Source: Phycisphaerales bacterium
GTDB taxonomy: Bacteria > Planctomycetota > Phycisphaerae > Phycisphaerales > UBA1924
Reading direction: 5' to 3'
Assembly: GCA_016699835.1 (NCBI GenBank)
Contig: CP064987.1
Coordinates: forward strand, 3,162,001 to 3,226,000
DNA: 64,000 nucleotides
Part shown: piece by piece, positions 26,830 to 35,200 of the stretch
Numbering within the stretch: the first letter of the stretch is position 1
How the letters are laid out: each line of letters opens with the position of its first letter
Made by a program: the position numbers and the translations under genes
The notes under the pieces: model-generated
Told to the model about the DNA's origin: nothing
Databases searched by the model: none
Seen by the model: only the letters and a program-made list of their open reading frames with translations

Positions 26830-27287
26830 CCCGCGTGGTGAGGCGGCCGCGGCGGAAGGAAACTTCCGACGAGGAACGTCCGAGCACGGCAGGACACGGT
26901 GGTGGGTAACGCCCACCCGCCTTGGGCCTTGCCGGTCATCGAGAGGTGGCCGTCGAGCGACGGGGCGAGGGACAGTGCCACAGAGAAGAGACCGCCGATG
27001 GCCCGCGATTCGTCGCGGGATCAGGCAAGGGTGAAACGGTGGAGTAAGAGCCCACCGCTCTCGCGGCGACGCGAGGGGCACGGCAAACCCCACCGCGTGC
27101 AAGGCCAAGCAGTTTCCTCCGGGGTGCACTCGAGAGAGCCACCTTTGGGCGCTCGTCCGGCGTGATCGCAAGATCGGGGAACGGGTCGGCTGCTCCTGAT
27201 CCCGTCGGCAACGCCGGGGCGAGAGAAATGGCCGCCACCGGTCGTGTGAAAGCGATCGGGACAGAACTCGGCGTACGGCCACGCGTC
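26830..27287 (+). ncRNA. rnpB: RNase P RNA (bacterial type A)
   Basis: This is the catalytic RNA that trims tRNA 5' leaders. Seen are the conserved GAGGAACGTCCGAGC (26871-26885), GGGTAACGCCCACC soon after, CAGAGAAGAGACCGCCGATG with GCCCGCG (about 26980-27007), AGGGTGAAACGGTGGAGTAA and GAGCCCACCG, GGCACGGCAAACCCCACC, and the 3' ACAGAACTCGGCGTACG. The outer helix P1 pairs CGCGTGG (26832-26838) with CCACGCG (27279-27285). At about 458 nt it is longer than the 377 nt of Escherichia coli, suggesting enlarged helices. Ends are approximate by a few bases. A -10 box upstream and a strong terminator downstream frame it. Confidence 0.95.
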
Positions 27288-27293
27288 GTCTAT

Positions 27294-27334
27294 CGCGGGC
27301 CCCGGTGAACAAAGCCGGGGCCCGCGGCCGTTTT
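27294..27334 (+). terminator. Intrinsic terminator of rnpB
   Basis: A 12-bp perfect GC-only stem (27294-27305 with 27315-27326; CGCGGGCCCCGG) encloses the 9-nt loop TGAACAAAG. It is followed by GCCGTTTT, and it begins seven bases after the predicted 3' end of the RNase P RNA. Confidence 0.85.
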
Positions 27335-27404
27335 GGATGAAGATTCTTCTCTTTCCGGCCGGATTCGGTTGGCACTTTCCGAATCCTGGTGCACATTCCT
27401 CTCG

Positions 27405-28478
27405 GTGAGACTGCCTGATCCCACAACCCGCCCCCGCCTGTGCCTTGTCCTTGTCATGGGCCTCGCCGCCGTCGCGCCGGCATGGGCCGTTCCCCCCGCC
27501 CCCCCCACGCCCTTCACCGACCCCAACTCCGGCATCGAGTTCGTCCGCATCGACCACGCGAGCAACCCGGCCTACGACGGGTTCGATCCCTTTGGCAATC
27601 GCGTGCGGGGCCGTGGCTCGGTCTCGTACGAGTACTCGATCGGGAAGTACGAGGTCACGAGCGGGCAGTGGGCCGAGTTCTTCGACGCGGCCCTGAACCG
27701 TGCCGACGGCCCCATTCCCTGGGTAACGGCCCCCTTCACGACGGGTGGCACGGCCAACCCCATGCTCCCCACCGGCGGGATCACCTGGCGCACGGCGGCG
27801 GTCTACTGCAACTGGCTGACCAACAACAAGAGCCTCGACCGCTCGGCCTTCATGAACGGGGCCTACGACGTGAGCACCTTCGGCTACGTCGGGCAGACCT
27901 TCACCGATCAGTTCACGCACAACGAGGGCGCGACCTACTGGATCCCCACGTGGGACGAGTGGCTCAAGGCCGCTCATTACGATCCGTGGCGGGACAACGG
28001 CGATGGGACGACGGGCGGGTGGTGGCAGTACTCGACCTCGAGCGATGTCGCGCCGATCTACGGCCCGCCGCCGGGGTTCGTGAATGGCAGCCCGCTCAAT
28101 CAGGCCAACGCCGGGTTCCTCGCGGCCAATCTCTCTGATCAGTTCCGCATCCCCCTCGGCGCCTACGACGTCACCAGCCCGTGGGGCCTCTACGACACGG
28201 CGGGGGCGACCATCGAATGGACAGAATAGGTTGGTGGTCTCTCATCATCAACCGGTCTTCTTGTACGTCTCAACGATGGTTCTTCATGGGGAAATCTTGG
28301 AAATCTCGCCGCGGACGTGATCTGGTCTGCCGCTGGTTCCGTGCCAAGCGAAGTGGGTTTCCATCACGGTTTTCGTATTGCCAGTTCAATCCCAAGTCCC
28401 TCAACGATTCTTGTGCTCGGAGCATCAGGAATCTTCATGACGCGTCGAGGGAGACGGTTCACACAACGGAGTGGATAA
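27405..28478 (+). pseudogene. FGE/SUMF1-like PEP-CTERM protein gene with in-frame TAG
   Basis: The frame encodes a signal peptide (LCLVLVMGLAAVAPAWA) and a formylglycine-generating-enzyme-like domain: FVRIDHASNPAYDG, YEYSIGKYEVTSGQWAEFF, GITWRTAAVYCNWLTNN, EGATYWIPTWDEWLKAAHYD and GLYDTAGATIEWTE. Codon 275 (28227-28229) is TAG. The same frame then continues for 82 codons with VRLNDGSSWGNL, EVGFHHGFRIASS and a PEP-CTERM-like end, IPSPSTILVLGASGIF plus MTRRGRRF, to TAA at 28478. HGFRIAS is the expected end of the domain. The gene thus looks whole apart from one nonsense codon. The part after the stop uses visibly fewer G/C third bases. The start (GTG 27405) is uncertain. Confidence 0.7.
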
Positions 28479-28480
28479 TC

Positions 28481-28705
28481 ATGAGAACTCGTTCTAGATG
28501 TCTGATCGCAGGTGTCGGCATGCTGATCCCGGCGGCACTGGCAACCGCACAGCCCATCGCGGTGCGGATCGGCGATCTCGTCCCGGGTGGATGCGGAAGC
28601 GACGTCGTCATCGACCCGAACAATCCGGGGCTTTCCAACTTCGCGTCGGGCGGGTGGCGTGGGACGGGCGCTTCGCCCGCCCCACGATGGGGCACCCGGC
28701 TCTGA
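28481..28705 (+). pseudogene. Short secreted-protein fragment ending in a palindrome
   Basis: ATG 28481, two bases after the preceding TAA, opens 74 codons. They start with a signal-peptide-like MRTRSRCLIAGVGMLIPAAL and continue TAQPIAVRIGDLVPGGC and GSDVVIDPNNPGLSNFA. The frame then runs into a palindrome (28659-28685) and a stop. The first ~58 codons look real (leader, processing-like ATAQ, GC-rich codons) and the end does not, so this is probably the 5' remnant of a secreted-protein gene cut by repeat DNA. I do not recognise the family. Confidence 0.45.
28659..28685. repeat. GC-rich palindrome
   Basis: CGGGCG (28665-28670) and CGCCCG (28674-28679) pair around loop CTT. Outer arms GTGGG and CCCAC extend the stem past a single A/C mismatch. 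It sits exactly where the reading frame starting at 28481 loses its protein-like character. Confidence 0.6.
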
Positions 28706-28898
28706 CGCAGGGCTCCCGCGCTCGTTTGCAGACCTGCGGCGCTCTGGCGCAGGCCTTCCGCGCTCCATGGCAGGGCTGCGGGACTCTCGCGCAGGTCTAC
28801 AGCGCTCTCGCGCAGATCTCCCTCGCTACTTTGCAGGACTGCGGCGCTCTGGTGCAGATCTCCCGCGCTCCGTTGCAGGACTGCGCCGCTCTCGCGCG
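28689..28898 (+). repeat. 21-bp tandem repeat, about ten copies
   Basis: Units of 21 bp follow one another without spacers; unit boundaries fall at 28710, 28731, 28752, 28773 and so on to 28898, with a weaker unit before 28710 and a decaying one after 28898. A typical unit is GACCTGCGGCGCTCTGGCGC plus A. Because 21 is divisible by three, every reading frame gives a heptad. One forward frame reads AGLPRSM, AGLRDSR, AGLQRSR; the reverse strand reads SAGDLHQ, SAAVLQS, SEGDLRE. No start or ribosome site supports expression as a protein. Confidence 0.85.
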
Positions 28899-29216
28899 GG
28901 CCTGCGGAGGTGTCGGGCGAGCCTCCTTTGGGGTCCGGGACGCGTGAAGAACGGCCTTTCTGGCGTTCCATCGCGTGTTTTGGGCTTTGGATGGGTATGG
29001 GTGTGGGAGGGCTCTGATTCGGACGTAGGTGCCGCGAAATGCTCACCCACCTCCTCTCCCCCCCCCCCGAGTCGGCCCACCCCATGGCTGATCTCTCCGC
29101 CCGAGGCGATGGCTCAAGGCAGCCATCTCTCGGGGCGCCCATCCCAACTTGCAGAGTTTCATGTATGTGGTAGGGTGATGGGGCCGGGCTGACGCTCGGC
29201 CACGAGGAGAACAGAG
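28899..29216. other. Non-coding stretch after the tandem repeat
   Basis: No gene is seen. It holds an 11-nt C run at 29058-29068 and ends with AGGAG (29205-29209), the ribosome-binding site of the next gene. It presumably contains that gene's promoter. Confidence 0.5.
29058..29068. repeat. C11 homopolymer tract upstream of a PEP-CTERM gene
   Basis: Eleven consecutive C residues lie about 150 bp before the start of the 29217-30080 gene, in non-coding DNA. Tracts of this length are prone to slippage. Confidence 0.9.
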
Positions 29217-30080
29217 ATGCAGACGACACGGCACGCGCGGCTGGTGGTGGTTGCTGGTGGGCTGGCGATGGCGGGTGTGGGGTTGAGTGCGGAGGGGGCG
29301 CTGACGCTGCTGCCGCTGGGGCCGCAGTTGGGGACGCACGCGGGGAACCTGGTGACGGGTGGGAGTTTCGAGGCGGGGCCGCCGAGTGCTGTGGTGCTGT
29401 GGGCGACGGGGACGACGGGGACGCCGTTCGCGGTGCCGCCGGGATGGACGTCGTCGGGCGGGCCCTCGAACTACGCGCGGTGGGGGCACGACTCGACGTC
29501 GCCCTTGAACATCGCGAACTCGGCGGTGATCCCCGACGGGGTGAAGGCGCTGTACTTTGGGAACGCGCAGGGCGGGATGGTGAACATGCTGCCGACGTTC
29601 ACGCCGGGTGGCGAGGTGACGTTCGCGGGAACGCCGACGGTGGGGACGTCGTTTGGGCCGCCCGTGGTGCTCTCGCAGACGATCAACACGCACCTCTCGC
29701 CGGCGCCGAGTTATCTGTTGAGTTTCTGGGTCTCGGGCGAGAACGCGATCGGCGGCGGGGCGTACGACGGGATCTTCGGGCTTCGGGTAACGAACACGCA
29801 GGCGGGGGACCCGATGCGGTACTTTGCGGCGCCGGCGGGTGGAGGTTTGAGTCTGTATGGGGACCAGTTGCGCCTGGAGTTCAACTTCACACCTTTGAAT
29901 CCGTCGCTGCCTGTGACGGTCGAGTTTTACAACTGGGGGCACTTCTCGCTGCCGTGGGGCGGGACGACGGAACTGGTGCTGGATGATGTGATCGTGAACG
30001 CGATCCCCGCGCCGGCGTCGGCGGTGCTTGTGGGGGCGGGGGGCGGAGTGCTGGCTTTTGGTCGGCGGCGTCAGAAGTAG
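29217..30080 (+). CDS. Secreted PEP-CTERM protein
   Basis: The 287-residue protein has an N-terminal signal (LVVVAGGLAMAGVGLSAEGA) and a C-terminal PEP-CTERM sorting tail (IPAPASAVLVGAGGG, then FGRRRQK). The mature part is beta-rich with NLVTGGSFEAGPP near the start and TELVLDDVIVNAI before the tail, a pattern common in carbohydrate-binding-like jelly-roll domains. Such proteins are exported, and the tail is processed by an exosortase; none is encoded in the window. AGGAG lies 7 bp before the ATG. It converges on the YgfZ-like gene with a 21-bp gap. Confidence 0.8.
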   Translation: MQTTRHARLVVVAGGLAMAGVGLSAEGALTLLPLGPQLGTHAGNLVTGGSFEAGPPSAVVLWATGTTGTPFAVPPGWTSSGGPSNYARWGHDSTSPLNIANSAVIPDGVKALYFGNAQGGMVNMLPTFTPGGEVTFAGTPTVGTSFGPPVVLSQTINTHLSPAPSYLLSFWVSGENAIGGGAYDGIFGLRVTNTQAGDPMRYFAAPAGGGLSLYGDQLRLEFNFTPLNPSLPVTVEFYNWGHFSLPWGGTTELVLDDVIVNAIPAPASAVLVGAGGGVLAFGRRRQK

Positions 30081-30101
30081 AGTGGTTGGCGTGTGGGTGG
30101 A

Positions 30102-31622
30102 TCAGGATCGTGTGCCGTTGCTGGCCGGCCAGAATCGGAGCGTCGCCTGGACGTCGCCGATGGTGGGGGTTTCGTCGTTGGCTTCGGCCGCGAGGGTGGC
30201 GAGGCGCGTGCCTGCGGAGGTGTGCGTGGCCTTCACCTGGGCGAGGGCGATGGGGGCGGCGCCGAGCATGGGGCTCACGGTGGAGGAGGTGATCGTGCCC
30301 ACCGCCCCGGCCCCCCCTCGTGCGGACTTGGCGGAGTTCTCCGCGGGGAAGAGGGCGTCGCCGGCCATCGGGAGGTGCGGCTGGGCCATCGAGGCGGTCG
30401 GGGGGGGGGGCGACGGCACGTCGATGGATGGAACTGACATTGGTGGGAGAGATGGGGAGGGGGGGGGGGGGGGGAACTTGAGCGCGACGAGCGTCTGCTT
30501 CATCGCGCCGCGGGCGTGCATGCGGGCGACGACCTCCTGGCCGAGGTAGCAGCCCTTCGTCATGCTCACGCGCGTGGCGAGGACGCCGGTCTCGTTGGGG
30601 AGGGACTCTGGGCCGAAGTCGATGTTGTAGAGCGGCGTGCCCGCCTCGATGCGGGCGATGTTGAAGGCGTGCCACCCGGCGGGCTTGAGGTGGATGCGAG
30701 CGGCGTCGGATGAGGATGCCTCCACTCCCCGGATCGCGCGTTCGAGGCCGGCGCCCTCTTCGCCAATCTCGAGTTCGCCATCGATCGGAAAGGGTGGTGC
30801 GATCTCGAGGGCGCGCTCGTGGAAGGCGAGGGCGGCCTCGACGGGGACGAAGAGTTCGACGCCGATCTCGCCGGTGGTGTCGGCGCGGATGGCGACGACG
30901 CGGGCGGGCGCAGCGGACTTTGGGGGTGTGAAGTCGAAGGTGATGGCCTTCATTTCGCCGGTGCGCAGCGGGGCGATGGGGCTTGTGTCGATCTCTTCTT
31001 CGTCTTCTCCGGCCGCGCTTCTCGCGCCAGGGGTTGCGTCGGCGAGCCGTTCGAGGAGATCGAGGGAGGTCGGACCGTGGAGGGCGAAGCGGTGGAGGCG
31101 TTCGCTGAAGTCGATGATCTCGGCGTCGTCCATGACGATGTAGGAGCGGAGGGCCGCGGCGGCGCGAGAGGCGGCGTGGATGTCGACGTCGAGGAGCACG
31201 ACGCCGTCGCCCGAGTTGACGCCGGCCTTGTTTGCTTCACACCACGGCCTGCTCGCGAGGTTGGCGAGGAGCAGGTCCGCGTCGACGCGCCCCTTGCGAT
31301 TGAGGACGAAGGAGCGTGCCGCGGCGTTCGTAGGGAAGGCCGCGGGGCGGAGGTCCTGCGTGAGCATTCGGTTGAGGAAGTCGAGCCGGTCGGCGCCCGT
31401 GACCATGAGCACGCCGCGGTGGGGAAGGTCGAGGAGGACGCAGCCGCGTCGGAGGGCGGCGTACTCGAGTTCGATGCGGCCGAAGGTCTCGACGACGAGG
31501 ATCGGCTCGGACGACGGCCCGATACTCGACGGGGCAACAGCGGATTCCGCGGGCGGGCCGTAGATCGCGAGGGAGGCCTCGCGCTCGACGTGGAGAGAGT
31601 GGATGGGGCTGGTGCGGGCCAT
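30102..31622 (-). CDS. ygfZ: YgfZ/GcvT-family protein with homopolymer-encoded Pro insert
   Basis: The YgfZ signature KGCYLGQEVVARMHARG is present, together with RGVLMVTGADRLDFLNRMLT and FVLNRKGRVDADLLL of the folate-binding GcvT-like fold. YgfZ supports assembly or repair of certain iron-sulphur enzymes. At 506 residues it is much longer than usual (~330). After the signature comes an insert encoded by a C16 run (minus strand; KFPPPPPSPS) and a C11 run (VPSPPPPTAS), before the final beta segment (IALAQVKATHTSAGTRL). A gain or loss of one base in either tract would shift the frame and remove the last ~100 residues. Start ATG 31622 has no strong ribosome site. Confidence 0.8.
   Translation of the reverse strand: MARTSPIHSLHVEREASLAIYGPPAESAVAPSSIGPSSEPILVVETFGRIELEYAALRRGCVLLDLPHRGVLMVTGADRLDFLNRMLTQDLRPAAFPTNAAARSFVLNRKGRVDADLLLANLASRPWCEANKAGVNSGDGVVLLDVDIHAASRAAAALRSYIVMDDAEIIDFSERLHRFALHGPTSLDLLERLADATPGARSAAGEDEEEIDTSPIAPLRTGEMKAITFDFTPPKSAAPARVVAIRADTTGEIGVELFVPVEAALAFHERALEIAPPFPIDGELEIGEEGAGLERAIRGVEASSSDAARIHLKPAGWHAFNIARIEAGTPLYNIDFGPESLPNETGVLATRVSMTKGCYLGQEVVARMHARGAMKQTLVALKFPPPPPSPSLPPMSVPSIDVPSPPPPTASMAQPHLPMAGDALFPAENSAKSARGGAGAVGTITSSTVSPMLGAAPIALAQVKATHTSAGTRLATLAAEANDETPTIGDVQATLRFWPASNGTRS
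30400..30410. repeat. G11 tract inside the ygfZ-like coding sequence
   Basis: Eleven consecutive G on the plus strand encode consecutive Pro codons on the minus strand. Confidence 0.95.
30459..30474. repeat. G16 tract inside the ygfZ-like coding sequence
   Basis: Sixteen consecutive G on the plus strand encode the end of a Phe codon and five Pro codons on the minus strand. It is the longest homopolymer in the window. Confidence 0.95.
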
Positions 31623-31704
31623 GAGTGTTGAGGGGGACGCGTTTGGTGTCCTTCGGCAGAAGATAGCCGTGCTGGGCGGATCATGAGGTGTGCTACGGTC
31701 GGTA

Positions 31705-32253
31705 ATGCGAGCGATTCTCTTTGCGGTTCTGGCTGGGCTTTCGTGGGGCGTGGGGGAGTTGTTCACCAAGAGCGTTCTGAAGACGGGGCAGGTCGGGCCG
31801 ATGGGTGTGCTGCTGGTGCGGGCACTGGTGACGGTGCCTTTGGCGATCGCGGCGTTTGTGATCGCGACGCGGGTGATGCATGCCGAGACGCAGGCTGATT
31901 TCTGGAAGACGGCCGAGTCGCTCACGCTGCGCAAACTCGCGCTCGGGTCGGCGGTCTTCGCGGGGTTCCTGGGAGTGTTCTTTTTCTACCTCGCTCTGGC
32001 CCAGCCGGGCGGGGACATCTCGCGGGTGAAGCCGATCGCGTTCACGCTGGCGCCGGCGACCGCCGTGCTGCTGGGGTGGCTGGTGCTCGGTGAGTCGGTG
32101 TCGCGAGTCCAGTGGTTCGGCGTCGCAATGGTTCTCGGGGGCGTGGTGCTGGTGACAGTGGGGCACAAGAGTGGGGCTGGTGCCGCCACCACGCAGAGTT
32201 CAAGCGGGCAATCCGTTCGGTCTTTGGACCCATCGGCGAGGGTTGACCCCTAG
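31705..32253 (+). CDS. EamA-family membrane transporter, single domain
   Basis: The 182-residue protein has about five hydrophobic helices, beginning FAVLAGLSWGVGELFTKSVL and ending with GWLVLGESVSRVQWFGVAMV, where LGE.....Q..G is the typical EamA ending. Full drug/metabolite transporters carry two such domains (about ten helices), so this one probably works as a dimer. Substrate unknown. ATG 31705 is preferred over an in-frame GTG at 31690. It diverges from the ygfZ-like gene; ftsK follows after 39 bp. Confidence 0.75.
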   Translation: MRAILFAVLAGLSWGVGELFTKSVLKTGQVGPMGVLLVRALVTVPLAIAAFVIATRVMHAETQADFWKTAESLTLRKLALGSAVFAGFLGVFFFYLALAQPGGDISRVKPIAFTLAPATAVLLGWLVLGESVSRVQWFGVAMVLGGVVLVTVGHKSGAGAATTQSSSGQSVRSLDPSARVDP

Positions 32254-32292
32254 TTTCCAGCGAACAGGGGCGACCTGCCGATCTAGGAAACG

Positions 32293-35200
32293 ATGGGAAG
32301 CGCAAGAAAAGCAGTGGCCGCGCGCGCGTCCGGCTCTACGAAGGGAGCCGGGCGAAGGGCGAGGTCGTCAACAGTTGGTGGGGGCGGGGTTGATTGGAAC
32401 CTCGTGGGCCAACGGCTGTTCCTGATCGCGCTCATTGGGGCGTGGGTCTTTGTCGTCGGGAGCCTGATCGGGTTCAATGCCGGTGATCCGCCGACGCATC
32501 TGGTCTCGCCCGCGAACAACCCGGTCAAGAACTGGTGCGGCGGCGTAGGGGCGTGGACCGCGTATCACATGATCTGGGTGCTTGGTGCCGGGGCGTATGT
32601 GCTTGTGGGAGTCGTGGGGATCGGGCTGTTCTGGGCGCTGGTCTCGGAGCCGGGGCGCGGGTTCTGGCGCGAGATCGCGAACGTGGCAGTGCGGGCGTTG
32701 GGATTGTCCTTGATGGTGGCGGCGGTGGCGTCGGCGCAGGCGCTGCTCTTCCCGAGTAGCGGGCCTTTCCCCGGGCTGGCCGGTGGCAAGGTCGGCGTGG
32801 TGGCGATGGCGGAGTTGGTGCAGCGGTTCGGCACTTTGGGCAGCGGGATCATCGCGATGCTGGCGCTCATCGTCGGCGCGGTCGTGTGCCTCGATCAGTG
32901 GATCATCGCGCTGGCCTCGTGGGGATGGCGTGTGACGCGCGAGCGCGGGGCGCCGGCGTTGGCGGCGGGCGCTTCGACAGCGGGGACGATGGGCGTCCGC
33001 GCGGGTGCGGTGGCGATCAATGCCGGTGGACGTAGCGCGGGCGGATTGTGGAAAGGCTTTACGAGTCTCTTCGCGGGGCGGAAGAGCCGCTCGCCGCTGC
33101 TGGTTCGCACGGATGATCTGGATGACCAGCGTTCGCTGGCGAATGGCGTGGGCGCGCCTACGCGACGCCGACGGGGCAAGTCGCTTGATGATCTCGTCTC
33201 GACGATCCAGGGCACGGACGAGGTGGATGAGGAAGAGACGCTCGACCGCGATGAGATCGGCGAGGCGCGAGTGCCGCACGATCTCCGTGAGGTGTCGGTT
33301 ATGGCCGACGACTCCGACGAAGAGAGCCATGACGACGCCGATGGGGCCGAGGAAGCATCGAGCGATACGGCTCCCGCGGCCAAGGGGACGACGACGGAGG
33401 AACTCCGGGCGAAGATCGCGAAGTTGCCGGTGGTCTTCGGGCAGAAGGACAAGCAGATCGCGACGGATGCGGATCTGTCTGGGCTGAGGTCGCAGGACGG
33501 CTCTGAGGAAGAAGCGGGCGAGCAGAACGCGCCGGCTGCGGCGATGGCGCAGCGAGCGCAGGACGAGAATGCGACGCCGGTGCCTCCCGCGCCGCCGCCG
33601 AAGCCGTATCAGTTCCCAGGGCTGGATCTGCTGGAGAACCCGGAGGAGAACTTCAATCTGAAACTCGAGGAGTACGTCCGTGAGCAGGCGGCGGCCTTGG
33701 AGTCGGCGCTGGAGCAGTACCGCATCGATGGCAATGTCGTCGGCATCGAGTCTGGCCCGGTGATCACGCTGTTTGATGTACGTCTGGCGCCCGGGACGAA
33801 GGTGGCGCAGATCCAGGCCGTCAGCAGCGACATCGCGCGGGCGCTCAAGGCGATCAACATCCGCATCGTGCCGAACCAGGCCGGGCGCGACACCATTGGC
33901 ATCGAGGTTCCCAACGCGCACAAGGAGAAGGTGCGTCTCAAGGAACTCATGAGCCAGACGGATCTGACGGAGAAGATGCGTCTGCCGATGTTCCTGGGGA
34001 AGGACGCGAGCGGGCAGCCGCTGATCGCGGACCTGACGCAGATGCCGCACATGCTGATCGCGGGCACGACAGGCTCTGGCAAGAGCGTGTGCATGAACAC
34101 GATCATCATGAGTTTCCTGTACACGAAGAAGCCGAGCGAACTGAAACTCGTGCTGGTGGACCCGAAGATGGTCGAGATGTCGCAGTTCCGCGACATCCCG
34201 CACCTGATGTGCCCGGTCGTGACGGAGATGGGCAAGGCCGCGGCAATTCTCGAGTGGGCGACGGTGAAGATGGATGAGCGGTACGAGTTGCTCGCCGAGG
34301 CGGGATGCCGGGACATCGCCTCGTACAACGACCTTCCCTTCGACGAACTCAAGGAGCGGCTGGGCGTCACGACTCCCGAGCAGGAGGCGAAGGTCCCTCG
34401 CAAGTTGCCCTACATGGTCTTCATCATCGACGAACTCGCCGATCTCATGATGACGGCGAAGGAGGTCGAGAGCCACATCATCCGCATCGCGCAGAAGGCA
34501 CGAGCGGTGGGAATTCACCTGATTCTGGCGACGCAGCGTCCGCAGGCGAACGTGGTGACGGGGCTGATCAAGGCGAATATGCCTTGTCGCATCGCGTTCA
34601 AGGTGGCGAGCGGGATGGACTCGCGGATCGTGCTCGACCAGAAGGGCGGCGAGTTGCTCTTGGGACATGGCGACATGCTCTTCCTCTCGCCGCGCTCGAG
34701 CAAACTCACGCGGTCGCAGGGGACGCTGGTGGACGATCTGGAGATCCGGCGCGTCGTGCGGTTCATGCGGGACATCGCCGGGCCTTCATTCGAGCGGCAA
34801 CTGTTGCAGATTCGTCGCAGCGAGGACGGCTCGGGCCTGGGCAACCTCAACGACGAGGACCGCATCCTCCAGAGCCAGAACAACTCGTCGGCGTCGCTGG
34901 CGGCGGCGCAGGAGGATCCGCTCTTCCCGCGGGCCGTGGAGATCGTGCTGGAGACGCGTCGCGGGAGCGTGAGTTTGCTCCAGCGGCGGCTGGCGATCGG
35001 ATACACACGGGCGAGCCGCCTGATCGACCTTATGGGGATCGCGGGGATCATCTCCGATCACAAGGGGTCGGTCGCGCGGGATGTGCTGATCACGATCGAC
35101 GATTGGGAGACGATGAAGCGGTTGGCGAAGGAGCAGGGCGGTTCGCTCGAGGCCGACGGGCCCGACAAGAACGCGAGGCTCTTTGACGATTCATCCTCTG

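Noticed and set aside
27021..27977. Minus-strand open frame covering part of rnpB and the SUMF1-like gene
   Set aside because: It crosses the conserved RNase P RNA core and its terminator and has no family-like sequence.
28689..28898. Possible CRISPR array
   Set aside because: Units are contiguous, diverged and without spacers, and no cas gene is present.
28587..29192. Heptad-repeat protein encoded by the 21-bp array
   Set aside because: No ribosome site or credible start; the repeat keeps all frames open on both strands, so openness is no evidence of coding.
32368..34668. 766-codon open frame on the minus strand
   Set aside because: Antisense to ftsK; the translation is Arg/His/Leu-rich without motifs.
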